In this document: piece after piece, positions 53,595 through 63,994 of the stretch
Position numbering within the stretch: position 1 is the stretch's first letter
Layout: the number at the start of each line of letters is the position of its first letter
Source: Pseudomonas sp. KUIN-1
Lineage (GTDB): Bacteria > Pseudomonadota > Gammaproteobacteria > Pseudomonadales > Pseudomonadaceae
Direction: 5' to 3'
Assembly: GCF_009176725.1 (NCBI RefSeq)
Contig: NZ_AP020337.1
Location: 2,604,001-2,668,000, forward strand
Length of the DNA: 64,000 nucleotides
Notes under the pieces: generated by a model
Databases searched by the model: none
Told to the model about the DNA's origin: nothing
The model's input: the letters and a program-made list of their open reading frames with translations, nothing else
Position numbers and translations under genes: made by a program

Positions 53595-54492
53595 CCCAAA
53601 GCCCCGTCGCGTACTCCACAAAACTTCTCAGCTTGGGCAGTCGATAACGGTCCTGCACATACAGCAGGTTCATCGGTCGTCGGGGCAAATGGTAGTCCGG
53701 GAACAACGCAAACAGCCGGCCTTCCTGCAGGTCGCGCTGTACCAGTGCATCCGGAAGCATCACGACGCCCATGCCTGCACGAGCCGCCTGATAAAGACCG
53801 GCGGAAGTGTTGGCCACCATCGAACCGCTGACCTCCACCAGCACGTCGCCGTCTGCGCCGGTCATACGCCATTGTGTACCGGCAGTCCGCCATTCGTCTC
53901 CCGCCGGGTAGGCGAACGCCAGGCAATTATGCTCACGAAGATCCTCGGGATGGGTCGGCGTGCCGTGGCGGGCGAGATAGTCCGGCGCGGCGCAGATGGT
54001 CAAGGTGTAATCCTGCAGGGGACGGGCGATCAGTGGCGACGATTCTGGAATGTTGCCCAAGCGAATGGCGACGTCAAAACCATTGTCGATCATGTCCAGA
54101 CGTTGATTGGTCAGTACAAGGTCGAGCCTGACTTCGGGAAAACGCCGCGAGAATTCGACCAGCGCAGGCGCCAGCACTTCCGAACCGAATGTCAGTGGTG
54201 CGGTGATGCGCAGCGTACCTGTGGGATCGCCATGAGCCTGCTCGGCCAGTTGCTCGGACTCTGCCACCAGCCCCAATACTTCCAGGCAACGCTCGTAATA
54301 CGCGGTACCGAATTCCGTCAATCGCTGACGGCGTGTGGTGCGCTGCAACAGGCTGACGCCCAGGCGCTCTTCCAGTGCGCGCAAGTGATTGCCGACCATG
54401 GTGGTGGAAATCGAACACGCTTGCGCCGCTGCCGTCAGGCTGCCTGCCTCGACCACTTTCACGTACACGCGCATTGCCTGAAACAAATCCAT
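53587..54492 (-). CDS. LysR family transcriptional regulator
   Basis: A 301-residue regulator with the winged helix-turn-helix at residues 1-60 (VYVKVVEAGSLTAAAQACSISTTMVGNHLRALEERLGVSLLQRTTRRQRL) and a LysR substrate-binding domain after it. The ATG at 54492 has an AGGAT site; the frame is open to 54540. It is divergent from the argD-like aminotransferase gene 103 bases away and is its likely regulator. Confidence 0.9.
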   Translation of the reverse strand: MDLFQAMRVYVKVVEAGSLTAAAQACSISTTMVGNHLRALEERLGVSLLQRTTRRQRLTEFGTAYYERCLEVLGLVAESEQLAEQAHGDPTGTLRITAPLTFGSEVLAPALVEFSRRFPEVRLDLVLTNQRLDMIDNGFDVAIRLGNIPESSPLIARPLQDYTLTICAAPDYLARHGTPTHPEDLREHNCLAFAYPAGDEWRTAGTQWRMTGADGDVLVEVSGSMVANTSAGLYQAARAGMGVVMLPDALVQRDLQEGRLFALFPDYHLPRRPMNLLYVQDRYRLPKLRSFVEYATGLWGR

Positions 54493-54595
54493 TATCAATC
54501 CTGGCTTTAAAATGATTGAAGTATTTCGCTGTTTATCCATTTTAGGTGGTTAACGATACTGCAAAAACCGAAACATACCCAAGGAGCTTCACCTC

Positions 54596-55798
54596 ATGAC
54601 CGCCACCTGCCTGATGAGCACTTACCAACCTCTGGCCCTGAGCTTCACACGTGGTCTGGGCACACGTCTGTGGGACCAGAGCGGACGCGAGTACCTGGAC
54701 GCCGTGGCGGGCGTAGCCGTGACCAACGTGGGGCACTCGCATCCACTGCTGGTCGAGGCGATTCGCGATCAGGCGGGTCTGCTGTTGCACACCTCCAACC
54801 TGTACACCATCGACTGGCAGAAGCGCCTGGCGCAGAAACTGACGGCCTTGTCGGGGCTGGACGCGGTGTTTTTCAACAACTCCGGTGCCGAGGCCAACGA
54901 GACTGCGCTCAAGCTGGCGCGCCTGCATGGCTGGCACAAGTACATCGAACGGCCCTTGGTCGTGGTCATGGAAAACGCCTTCCACGGCCGCACCCTGGGC
55001 ACATTGTCGGCCAGTGACGGGCCGGCCGTACGCCTGGGTTTCAGTACCTTGCCGGGCGATTACATCAAAGTGCCCTTTGGCGATCTGGCAGCGTTCGACA
55101 AGGTTTGTACGACGTATGGGCATCGGATCTGCGCCGTGCTGGTCGAACCGATTCAGGGCGAGGGCGGCGCGCAGGTGGCACCCGCCGGGTATCTCAAGGC
55201 CTTGAGGGAGCGTTGCACACGGCGTGACTGGCTGTTGATGCTCGACGAAATCCAGACCGGTATGGGCCGGACAGGCAAGTGGTTTGCCTTTCAACATGAG
55301 GGCATCGTTCCCGACGTCATGACCCTGGCCAAGGGGTTGGGCAACGGTATACCGATTGGTGCTTGCCTGGCACGGGGCAGGGCGGCGCAACTGTTCACGC
55401 CCGGCAGCCACGGCAGCACCTTCGGCGGTAATCCGCTGGCCTGTCGGGTCGGCTGCACGGTGATCGACATCATCGAACGGCAGGTGCTGGTGGAAAACGC
55501 CGCACTGCAAGGCCGGCAGTTGCTGGAAGGGCTGCGCAATGCGCTGGGTGCCCACCCGAACGTGCTGGAAGTTCGTGGCCAGGGTTTGATGATAGGGATC
55601 GAGTTACGCCAGGCGATACCCGAACTGACACGCATCGCAGCCGAGCAACATGGCCTGTTGATCAATGTCACCCGGGGCAAAATCATCCGCCTGTTACCGC
55701 CCTTGGTGCTGGACGCCGCTGAAGTGGCGCAGATTGTCCAAGGCCTGACGGCGAGCCTCGACAGCGCCTGTGATCGGTCGTTTGCACGCTCTGCCTGA
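54596..55798 (+). CDS. argD: Class III aminotransferase, acetylornithine aminotransferase-like
   Basis: A 400-residue PLP enzyme. The ArgD pattern is complete: [34 protein letters not shown], the PLP aspartate in [12 protein letters not shown], the Schiff-base lysine in TLAKGLGNG, and [15 protein letters not shown]. It converts acetylornithine or succinylornithine. It stands next to a divergent LysR gene and not in an arg or aru operon, so the gene symbol is by similarity; it could be a paralogue. AAGGAG lies 9 bases before the ATG at 54596. Confidence 0.87.
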   Translation: MTATCLMSTYQPLALSFTRGLGTRLWDQSGREYLDAVAGVAVTNVGHSHPLLVEAIRDQAGLLLHTSNLYTIDWQKRLAQKLTALSGLDAVFFNNSGAEANETALKLARLHGWHKYIERPLVVVMENAFHGRTLGTLSASDGPAVRLGFSTLPGDYIKVPFGDLAAFDKVCTTYGHRICAVLVEPIQGEGGAQVAPAGYLKALRERCTRRDWLLMLDEIQTGMGRTGKWFAFQHEGIVPDVMTLAKGLGNGIPIGACLARGRAAQLFTPGSHGSTFGGNPLACRVGCTVIDIIERQVLVENAALQGRQLLEGLRNALGAHPNVLEVRGQGLMIGIELRQAIPELTRIAAEQHGLLINVTRGKIIRLLPPLVLDAAEVAQIVQGLTASLDSACDRSFARSA

Positions 55799-55922
55799 CG
55801 CAACGGATTAAGGAAAAGGACTACATCGGGCTGTACCGGGATGACCCATATGCGGTAGAACAGACCAGCATCGTGTCGGTCTGTACGCGATGGCTACCCA
55901 ATGGATTTGAAAGGAGCCCACC

Positions 55923-56468
55923 ATGTTAATCCGGTCCCTGACCTTCGCCACCCTGCTTGTCGCTGCCGGTACAGCGCTGGCTGCTGACAGCGATGGCCCT
56001 CTGGCACAGGAGCGCGGCAAGTCGCGTCCCTTGATCATCATCGCCCCCAGCAGCATCGATCCGGTGCTGATCAAGCTCAAGAAGTCACTGGACGAGCCTG
56101 CCAACCGTGAGGCTTTTGCGCAGCGCAATATGGTGCTGTTCACGGTGGTCAACACCATGGGCGAGCGCGACGGCAAAAGCATGGACCCGCAGTCGACCAT
56201 GGCATTGATCCGTGAGCTGAAGCTGGGGGCGGGTGTGGGGACCAAGGTCATTCTGGTGGGCAAGGACGGCGAGAAAAAGATCGATAAGACTGTCGGAAAG
56301 TCGGAATCGATAGAGCCCAAGGAAATCTTCGCCACTATCGATCAGATGCCGATGCGCGAGCAGGAAGCTGCCGCACCGGCTCCCGAGCCGCCAGCCAAAC
56401 CCGCGCCTGCCGAAAAACCCGGCAAGCCGGTCAAGGGCGCGGCGCCTGGCAAGACGCTGGACGACTGA
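55923..56468 (+). CDS. DUF4174 family secreted protein
   Basis: A 181-residue protein with a signal peptide (MLIRSLTFATLLVAAGTALA). The mature domain has the DUF4174 pattern: SRPLIIIAPSSIDPVLIKLKKSL, a middle NMVLFTVVNTMG, then GTKVILVGKDGEKK. The C-terminal 40 residues are Pro/Ala/Lys-rich (APAPEPPAKPAPAEKPGKP), a probable cell-envelope linker. AAAGGAG precedes the ATG. Its function is unknown. Confidence 0.82.
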   Translation: MLIRSLTFATLLVAAGTALAADSDGPLAQERGKSRPLIIIAPSSIDPVLIKLKKSLDEPANREAFAQRNMVLFTVVNTMGERDGKSMDPQSTMALIRELKLGAGVGTKVILVGKDGEKKIDKTVGKSESIEPKEIFATIDQMPMREQEAAAPAPEPPAKPAPAEKPGKPVKGAAPGKTLDD

Positions 56469-56521
56469 GTGAACGGTGTGGCGCGCGGCAATCGCGCGCT
56501 GCGCCTGATGTGTTGCTCAGG

Positions 56522-56962
56522 TCATTCGCCGCGAATGTACTGCTCGAGCTGTTGAATGAGGTTCGCCTGTTCTGCAATGGCTTCCTTCACCAGGTCACCG
56601 ATGGACAGCAGGCCCAGCAACTGGCCGCCTTCCACGACCGGCAGGTGGCGCAGATGGCTGTCGGTCATGATCCCCATGCACGCTTCGACGCTGCGTTGCG
56701 AGTCGACAGTGATCACTTTGCTGCTCATGATGTCCCTCACCGGTGTCCCCACCGACGAGCGTCCCTTGAGCACCACCTTGCGCGCATAGTCGCGCTCGCT
56801 GATGACGCCGACCACCACGTTGCCCTCGACCACCGGCAGCGCACCGATGTTCTTTTCAGCCATTAACTTGAGTGCGTCGAGCACCATCTGATCCGGTCCG
56901 ATGGTATGCACTTGCTGGTTCTGCAGGTCTTTCAATTTCAGTAGCTGGGCGACGGTTTTCAT
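56522..56962 (-). CDS. CBS domain-containing protein
   Basis: A 146-residue protein consisting of a CBS pair (HTIGPDQMVLDALKLMAEKNIGALPVVEGNVVVGVISERDYARK, then SVEACMGIMTDSHLRHLPVVEGGQLLGLLSIGDLV). It probably binds adenine nucleotides and acts as a stand-alone regulator. It is convergent with the DUF4174 gene and divergent from polB. It ends in a short helical tail. Confidence 0.9.
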   Translation of the reverse strand: MKTVAQLLKLKDLQNQQVHTIGPDQMVLDALKLMAEKNIGALPVVEGNVVVGVISERDYARKVVLKGRSSVGTPVRDIMSSKVITVDSQRSVEACMGIMTDSHLRHLPVVEGGQLLGLLSIGDLVKEAIAEQANLIQQLEQYIRGE

Positions 56963-57185
56963 GGGGCTCTCCGTGATCGGGACCTGGGTGGCTGTAGTGC
57001 ATTGCCAGAACCACTACAGAATCATCCAGCGCGCAGAATCGAGCAAGCAGTAAATAAGGATCACGGGAATAGGAGGAATCAATTGTCCATGCCCCTCAAT
57101 GTGCCGCTAATTCGCCTCCAGACGCGCCTTTAGCCTCATAGCCAAGTAGAATCATTTGTTTCACCGGGCGGTCGAGGTAACAGCG

Positions 57186-59549
57186 TTGGATGTACAGCAG
57201 GGCTTTATCCTGAGTCGGCACTGGCAAGACACGCCCGCCGGGACCGAGGTCGACTTCTGGTTGGCCACCGATCAGGGCCCGCGCCATATTCGCCTGCCTT
57301 GCCAGCCCTCTGTCGCCTTTATTCCTGCCGAACAGGGTGAGCGGGCCCGATCGTTGTTGCGTACCGAACGTGGCGTAGAACTGCGTCCGCTTGAGCTCTG
57401 TGATTTTCGTCACCGTCCGGTGCTGGGTGTGTATTGCCAGCAGCACCGCCAGTTGATGAACATCGAAAAGTTGCTGCGCAGAGGCAATGTAGACGTCTAT
57501 GAAGCGGACATTCGCCCGCCGGAACGCTACCTGATGGAACGCTTCATCACCGCGCCGGTGCAGTTTGGCGGCACGCCGGATGCCGATGGGGTGCTGTGCG
57601 ACGCGCAGATCAGACCATCGCCCGATTACCGTCCCAATCTGAGGCTGGTCTCGCTGGATATCGAAACCACCGCCCGCGGCGAGCTGTATTCGATTGCACT
57701 GGAGGGCTGCGGGCAGCGTCAGGTCTACATGTTGGGCCCGGCCAACGGTGGTGATGAGACGCTGGATTTTCAGCTCGACTATTGCGATACCCGCGCGCAG
57801 TTGCTCGAACGCCTGAACGACTGGCTGGCGCTGCACGACCCTGACGCGATTATCGGCTGGAACGTTATCCAGTTCGATTTACGCGTGCTGCATGAGCATG
57901 CCCAGCGCCTGCAAGTGCCGTTAAGGCTTGGGCGTGGCGGTGAAGCGATGGGCTGGCGTGAGCATGGCAGTCGCAACAACCATTTTTTTGCCGACGTGAG
58001 CGGGCGGCTGATCATCGACGGAATCGAGGCATTGCGCTCGGCGACCTGGAGCTTTCCGTCGTTCAGCCTCGAATACGTCGCGCAGACTCTGCTGGGCGAA
58101 GGCAAGGCCATCGACACGCCTTATCAGCGTATGGACGAAATCAACCGCATGTTCGCCGAGGACAAACCGGCGCTGGCGCGTTACAACATCAAGGACTGCG
58201 AACTGGTCACGCGCATCTTTGCCAAGACCCAATTGCTGACCTTTCTGCTCGAGCGCGCCACGGTCACCGGTCTGCCTGCCGACCGCAGCGGTGGTTCGGT
58301 TGCGGCTTTCTGCCATTTGTATATCCCGCTGATGCATCGCCAGGGTTTCGTGGCGCCCAACCTGGGCGAGCGCCTGCCAGAGGCCAGCCCTGGCGGTTTT
58401 GTCATGGATTCCCAGCCAGGGCTGTATGAGTCGGTGCTGGTACTGGACTACAAGAGCCTTTATCCGTCGATCATTCGTACCTTTCTGATTGATCCGGTGG
58501 GCTTGATCGAAGGCCTGCGCCATCCAGCGGACAGCGAGTCGGTGCCGGGCTTTCGCGGCGCGCGCTTCTCGCGCACCCGTCACAGCCTGCCAGCCATCGT
58601 CGAGCGCGTGTGGCAAGGTCGGGAAGCGGCCAAGCGCGAGCAGAACGCCCCCTTGTCCCAGGCGCTGAAAATCATCATGAATGCCTTCTACGGCGTGTTG
58701 GGCTCGAGCGGCTGTCGCTTTTTCGATCCGCGCCTGGCTTCATCGATCACCCTGCGTGGGCATGAAATAATGCTCAAGACCCGCGACCTCATTCAGGCGC
58801 AGGGCTACACGGTGATCTATGGCGATACCGACTCGACATTCGTCTGGCTGGGCCGTCCTCATGGGCAAGAGGAGGCAGCAAGCATCGGCAAGGCGCTGGT
58901 GCAGCAGGTCAATCAGTGGTGGCGCGAGCACTTGCACGCCGAGTACGGTTTGCACAGTGCCCTTGAACTGCAATACGAAACGCATTTTCGGCGCTTCCTG
59001 ATGCCCACCGTGCGCGGTGCGGAGGAGGGCAGCAAGAAGCGTTACGCCGGCCTGGTGACCCGTGCTGACGGTTCCGAGGAGATGGTCTACAAGGGCCTCG
59101 AAACGGTACGCACCGACTGGTCGCCACTGGCTCAGCAGTTTCAGCAGGAGCTGTACCTGCGGATCTTCAAACGCCAGCCGTATCAGGATTACGTGCGTGA
59201 CTACGTGCAACGCACCCTGTCAGGCGAGCTGGATGACCTGTTGATTTACCGCAAGCGCTTGCGTCGCAAGCTCGATGACTACCAGCGCAACGTGCCGCCT
59301 CATGTACGCGCTGCACGGCTGGCCGACGAATACAACGACCAGCAGGGGCGACCGCGTCAGTACCAGAGTGGCGGCTGGATCAGCTACGTGATGACCACCG
59401 CCGGGCCGGAACCGCTGGAGATTCGTCACGCCCCGATTGACTACGATCACTACGTGACTCGTCAGTTACAACCACTGGCTGACGCGATCCTGCCGTTTGT
59501 GGACGACGATTTCAGCACCCTGATCGGTGGGCAGTTGGGGCTGTTTTAA
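57186..59549 (+). CDS. polB: DNA polymerase II (family B)
   Basis: A 787-residue DNA polymerase with 3'-5' exonuclease. The exonuclease motif is SLDIETT, polymerase motifs are DYKSLYPSI and YGDTDSTF, and KKRYAGL is near the C-terminus. The TTG at 57186 is chosen because GAGG lies 8 bases upstream and the length then matches E. coli PolB (783 residues) with the GFIL.RHW start; a longer frame from 57156 is open. In E. coli polB is SOS-controlled; no LexA box is evident in the 220 bases upstream here. It overlaps the convergent Sir2 stop by 4 bases. Confidence 0.93.
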   Translation: MDVQQGFILSRHWQDTPAGTEVDFWLATDQGPRHIRLPCQPSVAFIPAEQGERARSLLRTERGVELRPLELCDFRHRPVLGVYCQQHRQLMNIEKLLRRGNVDVYEADIRPPERYLMERFITAPVQFGGTPDADGVLCDAQIRPSPDYRPNLRLVSLDIETTARGELYSIALEGCGQRQVYMLGPANGGDETLDFQLDYCDTRAQLLERLNDWLALHDPDAIIGWNVIQFDLRVLHEHAQRLQVPLRLGRGGEAMGWREHGSRNNHFFADVSGRLIIDGIEALRSATWSFPSFSLEYVAQTLLGEGKAIDTPYQRMDEINRMFAEDKPALARYNIKDCELVTRIFAKTQLLTFLLERATVTGLPADRSGGSVAAFCHLYIPLMHRQGFVAPNLGERLPEASPGGFVMDSQPGLYESVLVLDYKSLYPSIIRTFLIDPVGLIEGLRHPADSESVPGFRGARFSRTRHSLPAIVERVWQGREAAKREQNAPLSQALKIIMNAFYGVLGSSGCRFFDPRLASSITLRGHEIMLKTRDLIQAQGYTVIYGDTDSTFVWLGRPHGQEEAASIGKALVQQVNQWWREHLHAEYGLHSALELQYETHFRRFLMPTVRGAEEGSKKRYAGLVTRADGSEEMVYKGLETVRTDWSPLAQQFQQELYLRIFKRQPYQDYVRDYVQRTLSGELDDLLIYRKRLRRKLDDYQRNVPPHVRAARLADEYNDQQGRPRQYQSGGWISYVMTTAGPEPLEIRHAPIDYDHYVTRQLQPLADAILPFVDDDFSTLIGGQLGLF

Positions 59550-60391
59550 AGCGAAACCAATTGCTCGGCGAGCCACGGCAAGGCCTGCTCACAGGACGCT
59601 TCGATCTTCATTTCAAGCAGCTCGTCCGCCCGGGTCTTGCCATGGTTGATGGCGATGACCGGTTTGCCCTGTTCGGCCATGGCCTTGCACAGGCGGAATG
59701 CCGACCAGGCCATCAATGACGTGCCCACCACCAGCAGACCTTCTGCGTCCTCGACACTTTGCGTAGCCCTGGCAGCGGTCTGCGCGGCGACGTTTTCACC
59801 GAAGAACACGACGTCCGGCTTGAGCCTGTCGCCTCCACAGTGCGGACAGCGGGGCACCTCGAAACTGGCTTCGAACGCCGGGTCTAGCAGGGTATCGCCG
59901 TCCGGTGCCTGTGTCGCGTGGACGCCGATCAGATAAAGGTTGTGCGCCAGCATCTGCTCTTGAATTCCTGCACGGTCGCTGCGCTGCTGGCAATCCAGAC
60001 ACAGCACCCGGTGCAGGCTGCCGTGCAGCTCGATGACGTCCCGGCTTCCGGCCTGTGTGTGCAGTGCATCGACGTTCTGGGTGATCAGTCCGGTAATGGC
60101 GTGTTCAGCCTGCAGCGCAGCCAGGGCCAGATGCGCGGCATTGGCCTGTGCCGCGCGGATCCGCGGCCAGCCGAGCATGGCGCGTGCCCAGTAGCGCTGG
60201 CGCGCTGCAGGGTTGCCGAGAAATTCCTGATACATCATCGGCTGCTTGCCGCGCCGCACGCCATTCTTGTCGCGGTAGTCCGGAATGCCGGATGCGGTGC
60301 TGATCCCTGCGCCGGTCACCACCAGAAACGGTTTGTCGGCCATTACCTGGCATAGCGTGTCGAGCAGATCTCGGATTGGGCTGTCGAGCAT
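59546..60391 (-). CDS. Sir2 family NAD-dependent protein deacylase
   Basis: A 281-residue sirtuin. The NAD site is [17 protein letters not shown], the catalytic region [12 protein letters not shown] with the following IELHGS, and the zinc site has CLDCQQ and CPHCGG. The length is above the 230-245 residues of CobB, as in the bacterial sirtuin M/II-type branch. The ATG at 60391 has GAGG upstream; the frame is open to 60535. Confidence 0.9.
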   Translation of the reverse strand: MLDSPIRDLLDTLCQVMADKPFLVVTGAGISTASGIPDYRDKNGVRRGKQPMMYQEFLGNPAARQRYWARAMLGWPRIRAAQANAAHLALAALQAEHAITGLITQNVDALHTQAGSRDVIELHGSLHRVLCLDCQQRSDRAGIQEQMLAHNLYLIGVHATQAPDGDTLLDPAFEASFEVPRCPHCGGDRLKPDVVFFGENVAAQTAARATQSVEDAEGLLVVGTSLMAWSAFRLCKAMAEQGKPVIAINHGKTRADELLEMKIEASCEQALPWLAEQLVSL

Positions 60392-60566
60392 GTTTGAACC
60401 TCGGGTGGCCTGCCTCTTGTGACTGGACACATTATCATCTGGGATGCAGGTAGCGTTGCGACTGCCACAGCTGTGAGCCGCCGTGGCCGACGTTGGTTCA
60501 ATATCCCGTTGTTCACCCGGCTGTGGACGTGGCACTCTGGTTTTTTATACCGGAAAGGACGCCCCG

Positions 60567-61409
60567 ATGCGCTCGTTCGATTTCAAGCAACTGGATGTCT
60601 TCACTGATCAGCCTCTGCTCGGCAATCCGCTGGCGGCGGTGCTGGGCGCTGACGGGCTGAGTGACGAGCAGATGGCCGCCTTTGCCCGCTGGACCAACCT
60701 GAGTGAGACCACGTTTCTGCTCAAGCCGACAGACCCGCGTGCCGACTATCGCGTGCGTATTTTCACCACCCTTGAAGAGCTGCCGTTCGCTGGCCATCCC
60801 ACCCTGGGCAGTTGCCACGCCTGGCTGGAAAGCGGTGGCGTGCCTCGCGGTGAGGAAATCATTCAGGAATGCGGCATCGGCCTGGTGCGTATCCGCAAGG
60901 ATGCCGCCGGGCTGGCATTTACCGCGCCGCCGCTGTTGCGCTCAGGCGCCGTGGACGCCACGTTTGTCGAGCGGATTCGCCTCGGTCTGAAGCTGGCTTC
61001 CGAGAGCATTCTGGACGCCCGCTGGGTCGATAATGGCCCTGGCTGGGTCGCACTGCGGCTGAAAGATCGTGCAACCGTTCTTGCTCTGCAGCCTGACCAT
61101 GTTCAACTGGACGGCTTGAAAATCGGCGTTATCGGAGCGTGGGACGCTGATGTGGACGGTGTAGATGCCCAATTCGAGGTGCGTGCGTTTGTTTCCGGCG
61201 ACGGTATGGCTGAAGACCCGGTGACCGGCAGTCTCAATGCCGGCATCGCTCGCTGGTTCCTGGAGGAAGGCCTGGCACCGGAGCGCTATGTCGTGAGTCA
61301 GGGCACTGCGCTCGGACGCAAGGGGCGGGTGTCCGTTCAGCGTGCAGGTGAGGATATCTGGGTGGGCGGCTCGACTGTGACGTGCATCGATGGAAGGGTT
61401 ACGCTCTAG
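60567..61409 (+). CDS. PhzF family isomerase-like protein
   Basis: A 280-residue protein of the PhzF fold (two diaminopimelate-epimerase-like halves). The catalytic Glu is in W-T-N-L-SETTFLL; the TLEELPFAGHPTLGS and the C-terminal SGDGMAEDPVTGSLNAGIARW motifs are intact. It is not near phenazine genes, so the reaction is unknown. AAAGGA precedes the ATG at 60567. Confidence 0.87.
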   Translation: MRSFDFKQLDVFTDQPLLGNPLAAVLGADGLSDEQMAAFARWTNLSETTFLLKPTDPRADYRVRIFTTLEELPFAGHPTLGSCHAWLESGGVPRGEEIIQECGIGLVRIRKDAAGLAFTAPPLLRSGAVDATFVERIRLGLKLASESILDARWVDNGPGWVALRLKDRATVLALQPDHVQLDGLKIGVIGAWDADVDGVDAQFEVRAFVSGDGMAEDPVTGSLNAGIARWFLEEGLAPERYVVSQGTALGRKGRVSVQRAGEDIWVGGSTVTCIDGRVTL

Positions 61410-61496
61410 AGGATCGGGCTGGAAAGCCCCATGTGCGAGATACAGGCAGCACCAAAGCCTTAGACTCCTTTGCCCTTGATACCAGGCAGCAGATGT

Positions 61497-61540
61497 GTGA
61501 CGCGGAGCGTCACGAAATGCATGCCAACTCGGAGCATTGG
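61497..61540. repeat. Second copy of the CGCGGAGCG hairpin repeat
   Basis: GTGACGC-GGA-GCGTCAC (61497-61513), followed by GAAATGCATGCC and a degraded second hairpin around TC-GGA-GC. It repeats the first unit found at 46110 nearly base for base through the spacer. It lies between the convergent PhzF-like and DUF4130 genes. Confidence 0.7.
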
Positions 61541-61577
61541 CGCGTTAGTCAAAACAGACTTGTGTATACCGACGCGC

Positions 61578-62417
61578 TCAATCCTTCAGCGCAATCTTCT
61601 TGCCGCGTCTGGCGGCGATGTCGCTGGCCTGGCCGTCACGCTGCTTGCCGGTGCGGGCCTGGGTGATCAGGGCAGGGATCAGCGGGCCTTCCGGCAGGTT
61701 TTTCCAGAAGCGCGAAGGGAAGTGACCTTCCATGACCTTGGGGTTCAGGCGCGCAGGGTTGAAGATGTGGCTGTAGTAGGTCAGCCACAGTTCGCCATGC
61801 GGGTCTTCCACCTGCCGGGCCATGGTCTGCCAGGCTTGCGGGCAGCGTCGCTCATGAATCAGTTGTTGGCCGTCGTAATACACGCCGTCCTGAGGCGTGG
61901 CGATCATCCAGCGATGCTGACCCATACGGCCGATGAAATGCTCGCTGGCACTGAGCAGAATATCGTGGGCCGGTTCGTGCCAGGCCACGTACTGCGGACG
62001 CATCAGAGCTTCGTCGGCAGCCACGGGCGGCAGCGCGACAAACCGCAGAAACGCATGCAGATGATGGGCCTCACGCCTTACCGATTTGAGGCGGCGATGC
62101 AATTCACTGCCGAGTTTGTCACCGGCCATCATGGCGGTGCGATCACCGTGGGTCACGCGCCACAACACTTCGTACAGAAGGCTCCAGCGCTGATCGCCCC
62201 GATAGTGCGAGGCGCTCTCCAGCAACTGCACCAACTCCAGCGGAACCCGTGCCTGAAAAGGCCCGGCTTCCCTGGGGTACTCTTCTTCACTGCCGAACAG
62301 GTCGGCGGCATCCGGCGACTTCCAGCTGACCTGGCTGGGGTCGATTTCATGGCTCAACAGCCAGCGAGCCTGTTGTCGCCAGGTCTCGAACAGGTCGTCG
62401 CAGTCGAGGCAGATCAT
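61578..62417 (-). CDS. DUF4130/TIGR03915-like putative DNA repair protein
   Basis: A 279-residue protein that overlaps the stop of the radical-SAM gene by ATGA. It matches the companion protein of the radical-SAM DNA-repair pair as I recall it (TIGR03915): the N-terminal CLDCDDLFETWRQQARWLL, FLRFVALPP, then WHEPAHDILLSASEHFIGRMGQHRWMIATP and a C-terminal YYSHIFNPARLNPKVMEGHFPSRFWKNLPEG. It forms one SOS-controlled operon with the upstream gene. The fold relates to uracil-DNA glycosylase-like proteins; activity is unproven here. Confidence 0.85.
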   Translation of the reverse strand: MICLDCDDLFETWRQQARWLLSHEIDPSQVSWKSPDAADLFGSEEEYPREAGPFQARVPLELVQLLESASHYRGDQRWSLLYEVLWRVTHGDRTAMMAGDKLGSELHRRLKSVRREAHHLHAFLRFVALPPVAADEALMRPQYVAWHEPAHDILLSASEHFIGRMGQHRWMIATPQDGVYYDGQQLIHERRCPQAWQTMARQVEDPHGELWLTYYSHIFNPARLNPKVMEGHFPSRFWKNLPEGPLIPALITQARTGKQRDGQASDIAARRGKKIALKD

Positions 62418-63634
62418 CCCCACAGGCCCATTTGCTGAGGCTGAGGCCGGTCGCGCAACTGGTGATGCAGGAACTCGCTGGTGGTTTCCGCGTGCGGCGG
62501 GTGGTAATCACTGGTAATGATGAACGGCTTGGCCTTGGCCAGTATGCAGCGCATGCGGGTGAGGTCTTCGTAGCGGATGCGTCGCTGTCTGCGCAGCTCG
62601 ACCAGCCGCTGCGTGGTGCGGATGCCAATACCCGGCACCCTGGCGATCAGCGCCGGGTCCGCCTGGTTCAGGTCCAGCGGGAAAACCTGGCGGTTGCCCA
62701 GCGCCCAGGCCAGTTTAGGGTCGATGTCCAGCGCCAGATCACCGGGGCCGTCGAGCAGTTCACCCGCGGTAAAACCATAGCCGCGCAGCAGAAAGTCAGC
62801 CTGATACAGGCGATGCTCGCGCATCAGAGGCGGTGCCGCCAGGGGAACGCTGTTGGGGCTGTTGGGTATCGGGCTGAACGCAGAATAGTAGACCCGGCGC
62901 AGCTTGAAGTTGCTGTACAGCGACTGCGCGCTGTGCAGGATGGTGCTGTCGTCGGTGGCATCGGCACCGACAATCATCTGCGTGCTCTGCCCGGCAGGCG
63001 CAAAGCGCGGCGAGCGAGGCTCGTTGCGCACCGTCTGCTCACCGGTGTAAATCGTCTGCATGGCCTGCTTGATCGACGCGACGTCTTTTTCCGGGGCGAG
63101 GGTCTGCAGGCTCAGGTCAGTTGGCAGCTCGATGTTCACGCTGAGACGGTCGGCGTAGCGGCCGGCCTTTTCGATCAGCGCCGGATCGGCGTCAGGGATG
63201 GTCTTGAGATGGATGTAGCCGCGAAACTCATGCACCTCGCGCAACAGCCGGGCAACTTCGACCAGTTGCTCCATGGTGTAGTCCGCGGAGCGAATGATCC
63301 CGGAACTCAAAAACAGCCCGCTCACGCAATTGCGGCGATAGAAGTCCAGGGTCAGGGTGACCACTTCTTCGGGAGTGAAGCGCGCACGGGGCACATCGCT
63401 GGAGCGACGGTTGACGCAGTACTGGCAGTCGTAAAGACAGAAGTTGGTCAGGAGGATTTTCAGCAGCGACACGCAACGCCCGTCCGGCGTGTAGCTGTGG
63501 CAGATGCCCATGCCATTGGTGGAACCGAGCCCGGACTTGTCCTGCGAGCTGCGCTTGGGTGCTCCACTACTCGCGCACGACGCATCGTACTTGGCGGCGT
63601 CTGCCAGAATGCTGAGCTTGTCGATAAGCTGCAT
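62414..63634 (-). CDS. Putative DNA modification/repair radical SAM protein
   Basis: A 406-residue radical-SAM enzyme. The cluster motif is NFCLYDCQYCVN (C-x3-C-x2-C), followed by LFLSSGI and IHLKTIPDADP. A helix-hairpin-helix near the C-terminus (DPALIARVPGIGIRTTQRLV) points to nucleic-acid binding. The ATG at 63634 lies 15 bases after a perfect LexA box, and the next gene encodes its DUF4130 partner. The pair is known from many genomes as an SOS-linked unit with an unproven reaction. Confidence 0.9.
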   Translation of the reverse strand: MQLIDKLSILADAAKYDASCASSGAPKRSSQDKSGLGSTNGMGICHSYTPDGRCVSLLKILLTNFCLYDCQYCVNRRSSDVPRARFTPEEVVTLTLDFYRRNCVSGLFLSSGIIRSADYTMEQLVEVARLLREVHEFRGYIHLKTIPDADPALIEKAGRYADRLSVNIELPTDLSLQTLAPEKDVASIKQAMQTIYTGEQTVRNEPRSPRFAPAGQSTQMIVGADATDDSTILHSAQSLYSNFKLRRVYYSAFSPIPNSPNSVPLAAPPLMREHRLYQADFLLRGYGFTAGELLDGPGDLALDIDPKLAWALGNRQVFPLDLNQADPALIARVPGIGIRTTQRLVELRRQRRIRYEDLTRMRCILAKAKPFIITSDYHPPHAETTSEFLHHQLRDRPQPQQMGLWG

Positions 63635-63648
63635 GAAGTGCCCCTTGA

Positions 63649-63664
63649 CTGTTTGTATATACAG
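63649..63664. promoter_or_regulatory. LexA (SOS) box
   Basis: CTGT-TTGTATAT-ACAG, a perfect CTGT-N8-ACAG gammaproteobacterial LexA site, placed just ahead of the radical-SAM start on the minus strand. It should make the two-gene repair unit DNA-damage inducible. Confidence 0.85.
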
Positions 63665-63778
63665 TATAGGGAGGCGTGCAGTGTCACAAGTACCGCACGG
63701 CGGAGTTGTGCGTGGCGATTCTGAAACTGATCTGCGCGGGAGTTTATCTGCGTGGCTGGAAAGCAAGGTGCCGGCATG

Positions 63779-63797
63779 AATGTTATTTAATAACATT
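63779..63797. promoter_or_regulatory. Zur-like operator
   Basis: AATGTTATTTAATAACATT, a 19-base repeat that is perfect around a central T. It resembles the pseudomonad Zur box (TGTTAT-n3-ATAACA). It lies 50 bases upstream of the small membrane gene at 63848 and about 145 bases from the LexA-controlled start on the other strand, so it most likely controls the rightward genes. Confidence 0.6.
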
Positions 63798-63847
63798 TAT
63801 CCGGTTGATATGTAATACTGTAACAAATAGTTGCAGGTTACTTTTAC

Positions 63848-63994
63848 TTGAAAAATCCTCCTGACGCTTCGACAGCAAGCGCTTCGATAGCAGGTTCCGT
63901 GCTGGCTCAGTCGGCCTGGAAGCGCGTCCTGTTTTCCCTGGCGATACTGATATTGCTCTGGCTGGCCATTGGCTGGTCGGTGGCGATTCCATGA
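63848..63994 (+). CDS. Small single-span membrane protein under Zur-like control
   Basis: A 48-residue product starting with TTG at 63848: a short polar N-terminus then one hydrophobic helix (KRVLFSLAILILLWLAIGW). Its stop overlaps the ATG of the next gene (63991, ATGAGTGCC), whose body lies outside the window, so the two are translationally coupled. With the Zur-like box it may be part of a zinc- or metal-uptake operon. The start codon is uncertain. Confidence 0.55.
   Translation: MKNPPDASTASASIAGSVLAQSAWKRVLFSLAILILLWLAIGWSVAIP

Noticed and set aside
62432..63724. 430-codon plus-strand frame opposite the radical-SAM gene
   Set aside because: Shadow; no start signals or family pattern.
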